NCBI GenBank assembly: GCA_933228675.1 | Contig: OW121744.1 | Location: 18,247,978 to 18,311,977, forward strand | Length of the DNA stretch: 64,000 nucleotides | Direction: 5' to 3' | From: Stomorhina lunata | Taxonomy: Eukaryota > Arthropoda > Insecta > Diptera > Rhiniidae | In this document: in pieces, positions 13,627 to 27,000 of the stretch | Numbering within the stretch: the first letter of the stretch is position 1 | Layout of the letters: every line of letters starts with the position of its first letter | The notes under the pieces: model-generated | Seen by the model: only the letters and a program-made list of their open reading frames with translations | Database searches by the model: none | Told to the model about the DNA's origin: nothing | Program-made: the position numbers and the translations under genes

Positions 13627-14381
13627 GTACCCTTCACCACCATAGGTGGGAAGGGTATATTGGGTTTTTGCTGATGTTTGTAACGCATAGAAATATTGGT
13701 CTTAGACCCACCTTTTAATATACCAATCGACTTGGAATCACTTTCTGAGTTGTTTTAACGATGTCCGTCCTGTTATCCATGTAAGCTAAAGATAATTTGA
13801 TGAAATTTGGCACAGGCTCATGTTTTGGTCCAAGGACGATCCCTTTATGGGTGAAATTGGACTACTATTTCGGGTATCTTCCATAGGGATGCCTTCCCGG
13901 AATAGAGGTTTTGGTCCTTTACAGGCACAAAATTTTGTTGTATTTTAATAGTATTGAGCACAAATATTGATTATCATAATCAGTATACCTAATTTTGTAG
14001 AAATCGACCCATATTTGACCATACCTCTCATACAAGACATATTCTGAAAAGAAGTTTATATACACATTAAAGCACAAAAACGTTAATAACTCTAAAGACA
14101 AATACATTTGATTAAATTTTGCACAGATAAATATTTTGTAAATGTAAACCAATAACCAAAATTTGGTAACAATCGGTCCACAATTGACCCTAGCTCCCAT
14201 ATCGGGCCCTTAGCCGGAAACGACATAAATCTCAACATTTTGAAAAAATAGCACATAGTATATGTATGTATGCCTCTAACACTTAAGAAAACTTGTTAAA
14301 TTGTTGGTCAATATTTGACCTTAGTAGTGAAGGGTATAATATAGTCTGTCGGGCTTGACCGACTATATCTTTTCTTACTTG
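13627..14381 (+). mobile_element. Mini-me-like element, subfamily 2 (copy B)
   Basis: The 5' end can form a hairpin (ACCCTTC...GAAGGGT, with CACC and GGTG inside it). A core follows with AGACCCACCTTTTAATATAC, AATCGACTTGGAATCAC and GATGTCCGTC, then modules with TTGACCATACCTC. The 3' end carries GTGAAGGGTATAAT, a hairpin around CGGGCTTGACCG (with a small TGT insertion in one arm) and TTTTCTTACTTG. There is no coding capacity. Copies of the same subfamily occur at 43739, 46381, 48096 and 48970. Transposition class is uncertain, though terminal hairpins and lack of TIRs would suit a Helitron-related non-autonomous element. Confidence 0.75.
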
Positions 14382-14387
14382 TTTTTT

Positions 14388-15008
<621 letters not shown>

Positions 15009-15799
15009 GTTTTTGGAGCTCCTGTTTTGTCAACTTAAATAAGCATTCTCTACTTGTAATCTGGTAATCATTATCTTTCACAAAGGCACCACTTTAGAAC
15101 CCAAGCCGAATAAAATTGGAACATTTTTAACTAAAATCTTATTTTTATTTAATTTAAGAATTTTTAATTTACTTTGAGAGATGGTCTAATCTTAATATAG
15201 TTAATCTTTTAAATAATTACTTTTTAAAAGTTTTATAATTATTGCACACTTTAATTAAATTCAAAAATAAATTTAATCTCTAAACAATAAACTCCCAGTA
15301 ATTGTTGAAACCTTTTACAAAAGAAAAGAAAATACAAAAAGAATTAATAATAATTTCATTTATGCTTTTCGTTTTTTTGCTCAAAAATTTTAAATTAAAA
15401 CGCTTTATTGAAAAACAAACAATAAATTGGTTACAATTTAACAAAAACAAAAAAATCTCATGAAATCCTAAAAAAAATTCAAAAAAAAATTGAAAATAAA
15501 AAATCATTTTAACATAACAAATGCACTCAATAACAATAAATATTCAACAAAATCTTCATAATCTTCATATGAAAATGAATTCATCTGAAACCAAACAAAC
15601 AAAAATTCAAATTCAAATTCGAAATCTCAATGTTGCTAACAATTGCTTTTCAAATTAAATCAAACCAAAAATATATGACAATTATCCGAAAATCTCTACA
15701 TCTCACCCTAATCCACTTATGCAAAAATAACACTTTGTTAAATCATTTGTAAACCATCAAAGAATGTCAATGTTTTTCTTCCGTTTGCATAATCTTCAG
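15009..15799 (+). other. Probable intron sequence before the exon
   Basis: AT-rich and unique, with no gene. The last 30 bp form a pyrimidine-rich acceptor tract (TTTTTCTTCCGTTTGC, then TCTTCAG) ending with AG at 15798-15799. Confidence 0.5.
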
Positions 15800-15984
15800 C
15801 GTGCCGAGGAGAATAAACGTAAAAAACGTGCCGAACAGCGCCGCCATCAGCGTCGCGGTGCCAAAGTGTTTCGTTGTGTCAGCGACTCAGCGGGACACTT
15901 GACCTTGGCACCGTCGCGTCTCTTCGAAAAGACACCAATGAGTCCATCGGATAGTTTAGATGAGATAGCATTACAAATACCCAG
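15800..15984 (+). CDS. Internal coding exon of an unrecognised gene
   Basis: This is the one stretch that reads like host coding DNA. It is clearly richer in GC than the surrounding DNA. One frame is open for 61 codons plus two bases; both other forward frames hit stops inside the exon. It starts after a pyrimidine tract ending CTTCAG (AG at 15798-15799) and ends CCAG before the donor GTAAGG at 15985. The peptide begins with a very basic block (KRKKRAEQRRHQRRG) that could be a nuclear localisation signal or a membrane-proximal cytoplasmic stretch. It then runs through FRCVSDSAGHL and ends in a Ser/Pro-rich acidic part (PMSPSDSLDEIALQIP). An ATG at 15764 is in frame but would use the pyrimidine tract as coding sequence, so the acceptor at 15800 is preferred. 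Family, function and neighbouring exons are unknown. No next exon is seen in the 48 kb downstream. Confidence 0.72.
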
Positions 15985-15990
15985 GTAAGG
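15985..15990 (+). promoter_or_regulatory. Splice donor of the 15800 exon
   Basis: CCAG|GTAAGG closely matches the insect donor consensus. The exon leaves two bases of a split codon (AG), and reading on gives an immediate in-frame TAA, which supports splicing here. What follows looks like a very long intron. Confidence 0.7.
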
Positions 15991-16134
15991 AACGGGAAAC
16001 ACAAAATATTATATCAAAACAAATTGTATATAAAACTTTTTATGAATTCCATAAAAAAAAAAAAATAGTTGTATTGAAAATTTTTAGCGATAACTCTTTT
16101 TATAAGGATAATTTGCTATAGTAGTCGAATAAAA
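15991..16134. other. Start of the putative giant intron
   Basis: Short AT-rich sequence with a poly-A run near 16050, leading into the palindromic minisatellite field. Confidence 0.4.
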
Positions 16135-19100
16135 ATTGTTTGTAGAAAATTTTATATAGAAAATTTTTTATAAAAAATTTTATATCGAATAACTTTCTAT
16201 AGAAATAAAAAAATTATATAGAAAATTTGTATGAAAGAATTTTGTATCGAACATTTTTTATCAAAACATTTTAAATCGAAAAGTTTCTATAAAAACTTGT
16301 ATGCAAAAAATTGTTTATCAAAAAATTTTCTAAAACTAACTTCATAGCGAAAACTTTCTATAAAAAAATTTTATATCGAAAAATTGTTATCAAAAATTTT
16401 ATACCAAAAACTTTCTTAAAAAAAAATTATACCAAAAACTTTCTTAAAAAAATTTTGATATCGAAAATTTTCTGCAAAAATTTTATACCAAAAACTTTCT
16501 TAAAAAAATTTTTAATATCGAAAATTTTTTTTTTATCAAAAGTTTTCTGCCAAAATATTAAATCGAAAATTTTCTAGAAAAACAATTTTCATCAAAAATG
16601 TTCAATACAAAATTTTATATCAAAAACTTTCTATAAAAAATATTATATGTAAAACTTTTTATCAAAATTTTATATCGAAAATTTTCTATCAAAAATTTCA
16701 TATCGAAAATTTTCAAATAAAAATTTTATATCAAAAATTTTCTTTAAAAAATTGTATATCAAAAAAATATATATCAAAAATTTTCTTTTCTTCGAAATGG
16801 AAAATTTTCTATAAAAAATTCTTTATTGAAATTTTCTCTAAAAAAATTGTGTCAGAAATTTTCCAAAAAAAAAAAAAAATATATATATGTCGAAATTTTC
16901 TATATAAAATTTTGTATAGAAAATTTTCTATAAAAAAATCTATTTAAGAAATTTTTAATCGAAAATTTTATACTGAAAATTTTCAATCAAAAATTTTAAG
17001 TAGAAAATTCTTATTAAAAAATTTTATATCGAAAAATTTTTTGCCGAAAAGTTTCTACAACAAATATTGTATGGAATATTTTCTAGAAAAAAAAACTTTA
17101 TACCGAAAATTTGTTTCGAAAATTTTCTAAAACTTACTTTATAGCTTAAAATTTCTATAAAAAATTGTATCTCGAAAATTTTCTGCCAAAATTGTATCTC
17201 GAAAATTTTCTGCCAAAATTTTATTTCAAAAATTTTCTACCAAAATTTTATAAAGAAATTTTCTGAAAAAATATTTTTTTAAAGAAAATTTTCGATATAG
17301 AATTTTTTTTATAGAAAATTTTCGTTATGCTTTTTTTTAAAGAAAATTTTCGATATAAAATTTTTCATAGAAAATTTTCGATATAAAATTTTTGATAGAA
17401 AATTTTCGATATAAAATTTTTGATAGAAAATATTCGATATAAAATTTTGGTAAAAAGATTTAGACATAATTTTTTTTTATAGAAAGTTTTTGATATACAA
17501 TTTTTTAATAGAACATTTTTGATATAAATTTTATCTTAAAAAATTTCTATAAAAAAATATTATATCTAAATCTTTTAACCAAAATTTTAAATCGAAAAAT
17601 TTCTATTAAAAATTTTATATCGAAAATTTTCTACAAAAAAAATCTATATCGAAAATTTTCTTTAAGAAAATTTTTTATTGAAAATTTTCTACAAAAAATT
17701 TTATGTCAGAAATTTTCAACAAAAAATTTTATGTCGAAAATTTTCTATCAAAAATTTTCTATCGAATTTTTTCTATAAAAAATTATCTTTCCGACGTTTT
17801 TAATCAAAAATTTTGTATTGAAGATTTTCAATCAAAAATTTTATATCGAAAATTTTCAATAAAAATTTATATCGAAATTAGAAACTTTTCGATATAAATT
17901 TTTATTGAAAATTTTCGATATCAAACTTTTTAATTGAAAATCTTCAATATAAAATTTTTGATTGAAAATCTTCTATATAAAATTTTTGATTAAAAACGTC
18001 GGAAAGAAATATTGTATCGAAAATTTTATAAAAAAAATTTAAAATCGAAAAATTTTTTTAAAACATTTTATACCGAAAATTACCTCTAAAAAATGTTATA
18101 TCGAAAATTTTCTTTAAAAAAAATTACATCAAAAAATTTTCTATATAAAAATTCATATCAAAAATTTTCTATAAAAAATTTTCTATAAAAACTTTTATAT
18201 TGAAAATTTTCTAAAAAAAAAAACGTTATTTCAAAAATTTTCTTTATAAAATTGTAAATCGAAAAATTTCTAAAAAAAAATTGAAGTCAAAAAATTCTAT
18301 AAAAAATTTTATACCGAAAATTATCTAATTATCTACTAAGAATTTTACATCGAAAAAAAACATATCTGAAAAATTTGTCCATCTAAAATTTTCTAAAAAA
18401 AACTTTATATTAAAAATTTTTTACATAAGCAATTTATTTCGAAAATTTTCTATAAAAAGTTTGTATCGGAAAGTTTCTACAAAAAATATTATGTCGAAAA
18501 TTTAAAAAAAAAATGAATACAAAAAATTTTCTATAAAAAAATTTGATGTCGAAAATTTTCTATAAAAAAAATGTATATCGAACTTTCTACTAAAAAAATT
18601 TTATAGAAAATTTTCTATAACAAATTTTATACATAAGAGTTTTTTGTATAAAATTGTAAATCGAAAATTTTCTAAAAAAAAAATTTTACTCGAAAAATGT
18701 CTATAAAAAATTTTATATCGAAAATTATCTATAAAGAATTTTATATCGAAAATTTTGTAAAAATAATTTATATGATAAAATTGTTTATCTAAAAGCTTCT
18801 AAAAAAAATGTATATCGAAAATTTTTTACGTTAAAATTTTATATCGAAAATTTTTTATCAAAAATTTCATATCGAAATATTTCCATAAAAAACTATATAT
18901 CGAAAAATTTCTTGCAAAAATTTTATATCGAAAAGTTTATATCAAAAATTGTACATGGAAAATTTACTATAAGAAAAATTTTTATCGAAAATTTTCTTTA
19001 AAAAATTTTGTTTCGAAAATGTTCTGTAAAAAATTTTATATGAAATATTTTCCATAAGAAATTTAATGTCGAACATTTTTTATAAAGAATTTTCTATAGA

Positions 19101-19180
19101 AAATTTTCTATAGAAAATTTTCTATATCAAATTTTCTATATCAAATTTTATATCGAATATTTTCTACAAAGAAAAATTTA
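16135..19180. repeat. Degenerate AT minisatellite field of about 28-30-bp units
   Basis: Diverged units alternate ATCGAAAATTTTC and TATAAAAAATTTTAT. Most face one way, but at about 17275-17560 and 17880-18005 the words read as reverse complements (GAAAATTTTCGATATA), so blocks of the array are inverted. The long divergence suggests an old field. The field ends exactly at the MITE at 19181. Short open frames across it are composition artefacts rich in Lys, Phe and Ile. Confidence 0.88.
17787..18006. repeat. Inverted repeat inside the minisatellite field
   Basis: The outer ends are unique words, CTTTCCGACGTTTTTAATC at 17787 and its exact complement ending at 18006. The arms between (about 90-120 bp) match with indels, and the centre is near 17880. 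The unique ends show a real inverted duplication rather than chance pairing of AT-rich monomers. Confidence 0.88.
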
Positions 19181-19511
19181 TTCGATATCGATCGAAATGT
19201 AAGATATTTTAGAAGTATTTGTGTAGCATACCTTTAGGATAATCTAAATAATATATAAGGTTTATTACGTTTTAACATATTTGAGTAGAATACTTTTAGG
19301 ATTATCTAAATAATATTTAATCTAAATAATAGTTATATTAGGTTAACTATATTGTAACTTATTTCTCAAAAGTTCCCTGATAGTAAAAGAATTTAATTTA
19401 TAATTAGTTTAGATATCAAAATTGTACAAAACTTTTGAGAAAACAAATTTTTTTTTTTAAATCCCTAAGGTATGTTACGCTTAAAAGTCTGCGTTATCGA
19501 TCGATATCAAA
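19181..19511. mobile_element. MITE-like element with inverted ends (copy 1)
   Basis: The left end, TTCGATATCGATCG, is matched inversely at the right end by CGATCGATATCAAA. Similarity continues inwards: GTAGCATACCTTTAGGATAA on the left against the complement of AAATCCCTAAGGTATGTTAC on the right, giving imperfect inverted ends of about 60 bp. A TTA word flanks both sides and may be a target duplication. The interior is non-coding. A diverged second copy lies at 59666. The superfamily is not assigned. Confidence 0.75.
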
Positions 19512-19585
19512 TTACAATCGAACTACGATTTAGACCCTGAAAATTGCAATATACATTTTTTAAATAAAATTATTAACAATTAAAT

Positions 19586-19612
19586 TTTGTTTTGTCTATT
19601 TTCAGGTATGTT
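19586..19612 (+). promoter_or_regulatory. Candidate recursive splice site 1
   Basis: A pyrimidine tract (TTTTGTCTATTTTCAG, AG at 19604-19605) is joined directly to a donor, GTATGT, at 19606. A branch-like TTAAC lies upstream near 19573. This zero-length-exon arrangement is the form used in long Drosophila introns such as Ubx. It lies 3.6 kb downstream of the exon donor on the same strand. Use in vivo is inference. Confidence 0.5.
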
Positions 19613-19849
19613 ATCCTACTTAAAATTTTACAATAATTATCCCGTAAGTTTTACAGAATTTTATGATATTTTTTCTAATAAAAAGCGTTTAAAAACTAAA
19701 TTGGGAATTAATTTTCATCGTTATACCAGATCTTTTCTTAAAGGCCCATAAATACAAAATGTTGCACATTTGTATAAAAATTTAAACTTTTTATTCTCTA
19801 AACTTTCTATTCCATATAAAAAGTCTTAATCCATAAAATCATATCAATG

Positions 19850-19872
19850 CCATTTTTTTTTAACAGGTAAAA
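19850..19872 (+). promoter_or_regulatory. Weak candidate recursive splice site
   Basis: A T-run followed by AACAG (AG at 19865-19866) abuts GTAAAAG. The donor half is weaker than at 19606 or 28092, so this could be chance in T-rich DNA. Confidence 0.22.
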
Positions 19873-20275
19873 GTACATACAAAAATAGTACAAATTTCGA
19901 CATAGAAAATATTTTTGTATGAAATTGACAGGTTTTCACGAAACAAAAAAACTAACCAAAAATCATTAAATACTCACCCATAAAAAAACCAATTTGGTTA
20001 TAGTGCAATACTGGACATTTTCTGTAGAACCAATTAGCAAAATAAAAACTATTTTTTTGGTTTTCGGAAGATTTGTTCACATGGAAAAAAAACTTTGGTT
20101 ATCGTAAGGCAAGCCCGACCATACGAGAACCTACACAATAGAGAGACCATAGTTTCTTGATTTTACATGGCTAATGTTTTTGGTAAGATTTTACTTAATA
20201 CAATGAAACTTGTCAGTATAGGAGACTAGAAATTACATGAAAGAAGTCACTTCTACATGGGACCATTAAAATTAA

Positions 20276-22930
20276 AAATATATATATTTTATATATATAT
20301 AGAAAATTTTCTTTAAAAAATTGTATACAAAATTATATCAAAAACTTTCTTAAAAAAAAAATTTTATTGAAAATTTTCCATCAAAAATTTTATATTAAAA
20401 ATTTTTTAGAAACAAATTTCTATCAATAATTTTCTAGAAAAAATTAATAAATATAAAATTTTCTATAAAAATTATAGAAAATTTTCTATAAGATATATAG
20501 AAAATTGCAAGTTCATCGAAAATTTTTATAACAAAATTTTATATCTAAAATTTTCTATAAAAAATGAATAAATTAAAAATTTTCGATATAAAGTAAAAAA
20601 TTATTCTATAAAAAATTTATATCGAAAATTTTCCATTACAATATTTTGTGTCAGAAATTTTCTACAAAATATTTTATATCGAAAATTTGCCATTACAAAA
20701 ATAAACTACAAAATTCTCTATAAAAAATTTTATTTCCAAAATTTTCTATAAAAAATTGTATACCAAAAATTGTCTATAAAAAAAATTTATAACAAAAATT
20801 TTCTACAAAAAAGATTTATAACAAAAATTTTCTACAAAAAAAAAAATTTATATAAAAAATTTTCTATAAATTTCTCAAAAAAAAAAAAAAAAATATCTAA
20901 AAAAATTTCTAAAAAAAATTTTTTGTCCAAAACTTTCTATCAACAATTTTTAATTTTTTAGAAAATATTTTTTATAAAAACTTTTCGATATAAAGATTAT
21001 ATCTAAAATTTTCTATAAAAAATTGTATATCTAAAATTTTTTAGAAAATATATTTTATCAAAAATTTTCTATTAAAAATTGTATATCAAAAAATTTCTCT
21101 TAAAAATCTTATATAATTTATTTTTTTGTAAATGTAATATTGAAAATTTCCTATCGAAAATTTTCTATAAAAAATTTACTTTTGGAAATTTTCTATAAAA
21201 AAATTTCCTATCGATAATTTTTTATAAAAAATTTCCTGTCGAAAAATTTTTATAAAATAGAAATTAATATCGAAAATTTTTTAAAAAAAAGTTTTATATC
21301 GAAAATATTCTGTTAAAAATTTTCTATGTAAAATTTTCTGTTAAAAATACAAATTTTTAACAGAAAATTTTACATAGAAAATTTTTAACAGAATATTTTC
21401 GATATAAAACTTTTTTTTTTTTAATTTTCGATATTAATTTCTATTTTATAAAAATTTTTCGACAGGAAATTTTTTATAAAAAATTATCGATAGGAAATTT
21501 TTTTAAGATTTTCTTTGAAAAATTATATATTGACAATTTTCTAAAAGAAAAATTTTATATCAAAAAATTTTGTATAAAAAATTTTATCGAAAATTTTGTA
21601 AACAAAAAAAATATTATTCACAATTTTCCAAAAAAATATATCAAAAAATTTTCTATAAAAAACTTTTACAGAAAATTTTCTACAAAGAAATTAATTTGTT
21701 GAAGATTTTCTATAAAAATTTTATATCCAAAATTTTCTATATAAAATTTTAAATCGAAAATTTTCTAAAAAAAAAATTTGATTAAAAAATTTCTATGAAA
21801 AATTTTATATCGACAATTTTCTATACAAAATTTTATACCGGAAATTTTCTTAAACAAAAATTTTCTAAAAAAAAATTTCTATCAAAAAATTTTCTATAAA
21901 AAAATTTTATCGAAAATTTTCTTTAAAAAAGAAAATTATTAACAATTTTCCAAAAAAAAATTATATCAAAAAATTTTCTGTAAGAAACTTTTATAAAAAT
22001 TTTTCTAAAAAGAAAATAATTTATTGAAAATTTTCTATAAAAATTTTATATCGAAAATTTTCTTAAACAAAAAAGTTCTTATCAAAAATTATGTATCGAA
22101 AAATTCATTTCAATTCAATTTTATATTTAAAATTTTCAATCAAAAATTTTATATAAATAATTAATGTCAAAAATTTTCTAAAAAAAAAATTTATATCGAA
22201 AATTTTCTATAAAAAATTGCATGTACATCATAAATTTTCTTTAAAAATATTTAATTAAAAAAATATTTATATAAATTTTTTAACAAAAATTGATTCAAAA
22301 TTTTATATCAAAAATTTTATACCGAAAATTTTCTATAAAAAAATTTTAAAAAGAAAATTTTCTATAAAAATTGTTTATATAGAAAATTTTCTATAAAAAA
22401 TTTTCTATAAATTTTCTATAAATTAAATTTACATCGAAAATGTTCTATTAAAATAATTTTATATCGAAAATTTTCTAAAAAAAAATTTCAAATCGAAGAT
22501 TTTTCGAAAATTTGCTATAAACATTTTTATATCGAAATTTTCTCTGAAAATTTTATATCAAAAATTTTCTACAAAAAAATTTTTTATAAATAATTTTCTA
22601 TTAAAAAATGTTTGTTAATACTTTTCTATTAAAAATTTGATATCGAAAATTTTGTATAAAAAAATTTTATATCGAAAACTTTCTACAAATAAAATTTATA
22701 TCGAAAATTTTCTATAAAAAAATTGATATCGAAAAATTTTTATAAAAAAGTTTAAAATCGAAGATTTATCGAAAATTTTCTATTCAAATTTTTACATCGA
22801 AATTTTCTCTAAAAAGTTTTATATCGAAAATTTTCAATAAAAAATTTTAGATCGAAAATTTTCTAAAAAAAACTACATTAAAAATTACCTATAAAAAATC
22901 TATATCAAAAATTTTTTATAAAAAATTTTA
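20276..22930. repeat. Degenerate AT minisatellite field, same family as 16135-19180
   Basis: Diverged units combine ATCGAAAATTTTCTAT and AAAAAATTTTATAT with a period near 28-30 bp. It was probably one field with the block at 16135 before the intervening spacer and MITE. A near-perfect 151-bp-arm palindrome is embedded at 21198-21503. No coding sequence. Confidence 0.87.
21198..21503. repeat. Near-perfect palindrome, two arms of about 151 bp
   Basis: Left arm 21198-21348 and right arm 21353-21503 are reverse complements around a 4-base centre (ACAA at 21349-21352). Diagnostic words pair, such as TTTCCTATCGATAATT on the left with AATTATCGATAGGAAA on the right, and CTGTCGAAAAATTT with AAATTTTTCGACAG. 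I found mismatches only around an A/T run near 21415-21425. Flanking monomers are much more diverged, so the inverted duplication is recent. Confidence 0.93.
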
Positions 22931-24074
22931 TATTAAATTAAATATTGTAATAAGAAAATTTAAAGAAAAATTTGACTTAGAAATAAAACTTTTTAGCATT
23001 ACGTCGATATGTCGAACTTTAAAGGTTTTTATTGATTAAAAATCTTAAATACTACTTCTCAAATACACCCAACATTTTAATAGACGTGCACACACATATG
23101 TACTTATTTTGGCTTCTTCCTGTGGTTAGAACTGTTTTACTTCCTTTTCGAACCCTGCAAACATGTCAATGCATGATTTGGTTTGTCACAAAAAGGAAAT
23201 TTGAATGTCATTCCCATATAAACTAAAAACGGTTAAAACCACCCCCAAAAATAAAGAATTAGATTTGTATTAAAGATTATTTTTTCATTATTTGATAAAG
23301 AAAAATGTTAAAATGATTTTGGATTTTTATTAAAGATCTAATTAATCACAAAATTATGAGTTTAATTAATTTTCAATTGTCATTAGTAAGTGGTAATTGT
23401 TTGGAGTTTGCACTTCAATTTTGAGGAAATAAAAACGTGATATGACTCTAACATTGATCAAGGTATAAACAATTTGAGACGAACGACCAATTTTTCCTAA
23501 CGAAAATTCGTCATTAGAAATAGAAAATATCGAGAGCCTTTATTCGAAAACTAATTAAAGCTGACAATTTTAATGCTACAGCGAAAAAAATCTGCAAAGA
23601 GAAATTTAATATCAACATATTATCGAACAAATTTTAAGTGCCCAAAGTTCAAAACAACTTCTACATATAAGTTTAATATTTTAAAGACGGACCTCATATG
23701 ATCAAAAATAATTACTCTTACACACCCTGCCTTTGTATTCTCAATTCTTTTATTTCTTTCTTTTCCACATTTCCTTGACAATAGAAATTTTGATAATAAA
23801 TGTCAATATGCTTCAAATTTGGAACAATTGCAAATTTTATTTTACTTCCCCAAATCTGTATATCTCCTCTTACTACAGGATCTTAGCAGAGATTTCCTTA
23901 GTCGTATGAAAAAAGCTCGAGTATTGCGCGGATGAATTATGCAGGTCAAACCCAATAGCAGGATAAAAGTGGAAATTATTTGTTCCATTTTTCTGTCTGT
24001 TATAGGAAATTGTTTCTTGAAAAAAATATGAAGTAAAAATAAATAATTTTTTTGATAACATAGGCGTAGCTAGG
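22931..24074. other. Unique AT-rich intronic DNA
   Basis: No gene is recognised. Short open frames at 23032 (+) and 23873 (-) have no family features. The segment 23090-23230 is less AT-rich than its surroundings but has no convincing splice sites. Confidence 0.45.
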
Positions 24075-27000
24075 GAAATTCTTAAGAGAAAAAAAATTCT
24101 TACAAAAGAATTAAATAAAAAATTTTACATCAAAAATTCTATAGAAAATATTTACATTAAAATTTTTTATAGAAAATTTTTACATCAAAAATTTCTATAG
24201 AAAATTTTTACATTAAAAATTTCTGTAGAAAATTTTTACATCAAAATTCTATAGAAATTTTTTTACATCGAAAATCGTTATACAAAGATTTTACATCAAA
24301 AATGTCTATAAAAAATTTTGCATTACTAATTTCTATAGAAAATATTTACATTAAAAATTTCTTTAGAAAATATTTACATCAAATATTTCTATAGAATTTT
24401 TTTTTTTATATCAAAAATTTTTTCATCAAAAATTTCTATAGAAAATTTTTACATCACAAATTTCTATAGAAATTTTTTACGTCAAAAATTTCTTTAGAAA
24501 ATTTTAACATCAAAAATTTTCTATAGAAATTTTTGAAATTTTTTATGTAAAAATTTTGGATAGAAATTTTTAATATAAAATTTTTTTATATAAAATTTTG
24601 ATATTAAAATTGTCTATAGAAATTTCTATTGAAAATTTTTACATTAAAAATTTTTTAGACAATTTTTGCATCAAAAATTTCCATAGAAAATTTTTCCATT
24701 AAAAATTTCTATAGAAAATTTTTACATCAAAAATTTCTTTAGAAAATTTTAACATGAAAAATTTTTATAGAAAATTTTTATTTGAAGAAAACTGTTCATT
24801 TAAATTTCTATAGAAAAATTTTACATCAAAAATTTGTATAAAAACTTTTTACATCAAAAATTTCTATATAAAATTTTTACATTAAAAATTTCCGTACAAA
24901 ATTTTTACATCAAAAATTTCTATATAAAATTTTAATATCAAAATTTTATAAAAAAAATTTTATATTAAAAATTTCTATCTAAAATTTTTCATAAAAAATT
25001 TCAAAAATTTCTATAGAAAATTTGTTCATCTACAATTTCTATAGAAAATTTTTACATTTAAATTTTTTGTTGGAAAAATGTACATCAAAAATTTCTATAG
25101 AAAATTTCTACATCAAAAATTTCAATAGACAATTTTTAACATAAAAAATTTCCATAGAAAATTTTTACATCGAAAATTTTCTATTAAAAATTTTCTATAG
25201 AAAAATTTTATATTAAAAATTTTCTATAGAAAAATTTTATATTAAAAATTGTCTATAGAAATATTTTATATTGAAAATTGTCTATAGAAAAATCTCCTAT
25301 AAAAAATTTTTTACAGAAAAAATTTATATTGAAAATTTTCTAAAGAACAATTTTATGTTGAAAAATTTCTATAGAAAATTTTTAACACAAAAATTTTCAT
25401 TTTAAAAATTTTCTATTGAAAATTTTCTATAAAAAAATATATTGAAAATTTGTAAAGAAAAATTTTATATTGAAAATTTTCTATAGAAAAATTTTATGTT
25501 GAAAATCTTCTATAGAAAAATTTTATATTAAAAATTTTCTATAGAAAAATTTTATATTGAAAATTTTCTATAGAAAAATTTTATGTTGAAAATTTTCTAT
25601 AGAAAAATTTTATATTGAAAATTGTCTATAGAAAAATTTTATGTTGAAAATTTTCTATAGAAAAATTTTCTATAGAAAAATTTTATATTGAAAATTTTCT
25701 ATAGAAAAATTTTATGTTGAAAATTTTCTATAGAAAAATTTTATGTTGAAAATTTTCTATAGAAAAAATTTATATTGAAAATTTTCTATAGAAAAATATT
25801 ATATTGAAAATTTTCTATAGAAAAATTTTGTATTGAAAAGTTTCTATAGAAAAATTTATATTGAAAATTTGTAAAGAAAAATTTTATATTAAATATTTTC
25901 TGTAGAAAAATTTTAGCCTCAAAATTTTCTATAGAAAAATTTTGTATTAAAATTTTTTTAAAGAAAAATTTTATATTGAAAATTTTCTATAGAAAAATTG
26001 TATATTGAAAATTTTCTATATAAAATTTTCTACAGAAAAATTTCTATAGAAAATTCTATATTGAAATTTTTCTATAGAAAAATTTTATTAAAAATTATAT
26101 TGAAAATTTCCTTAATAAAAATTTTACATTGAATATTTTCTATAGAAAAATTTCTATATTAAGAATTTCCTATAGTTTTATATTGAAAATTTTCTATAGA
26201 AAAATTTTATATTAAAAATTTTGTGTAGAAAAATTTCATATTGAAAATTGTCTATAGAAAAATCTCCTATAAAAAATTTTTTACAGAAAAAATTTATATT
26301 GAAAATTTTCTAAAGAACAATTTTATGTTGAAAAATTTCTATAGAAAAATCTTCTATAGAAAATTTTTAACACAAAAATTTTCATGTTAAAAATTTTCTA
26401 TTGAAAATTTTCTATAAAAAAATATATTGAAAATTTGTAAAGAAAAATTTTATATTGAATATTTTCTATAGAAAAATTTTGTATTGAAAATTTTCTATAG
26501 AAAAATTTTATATTGAAAATTTTCTATAGAAAAATTTTATGTTGAAAATATTCTATAGAAAAATTTTATATTAAAAATTTTCTATAGAAAAATTTTATAT
26601 TGAAAATTTTCTATAGAAAAATTTTATGTTGAAAATTTTCTATAGAAAAATTTTATATTGAAAATTTTCTATAGAAAAATTTTATATTGAAAATTTTCTA
26701 TAGAAAAATTTTATATTGAAAATTTTCTATAGAAAAATTTTATGTTGAAAATTTTCTATAGAAAAATTTTATATTGAAAATTTTCTATAGAAAAATTTTA
26801 TATTGAAAATTTTCTATAGAAAAATTTTATATTGAAAATTTTCATATTTAAAAATTTTATATTGAAAATTTTCTATAGAAAAATTTTATGTTGAAAATTT
26901 TCTATAGAAAAATTTTCTACTGAAAAATTTTATATTGAAAATTTTCTATAGAAAAATTTTATATTAAAAATTTTATATTAAAAATTTTATATTAAAAATT

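Larger units (their letters stand above)
19512..20275. other. Unique intronic spacer between two minisatellite fields
   Basis: AT-rich, with no gene. It contains the candidate recursive splice sites at 19605|19606 and 19866|19867. A stray word AAGCCCGACCATACGA at about 20110 resembles the 3' end of subfamily-2 mini-me-like elements in reverse orientation, so an old fragment may lie at 20100-20130. Confidence 0.45.
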
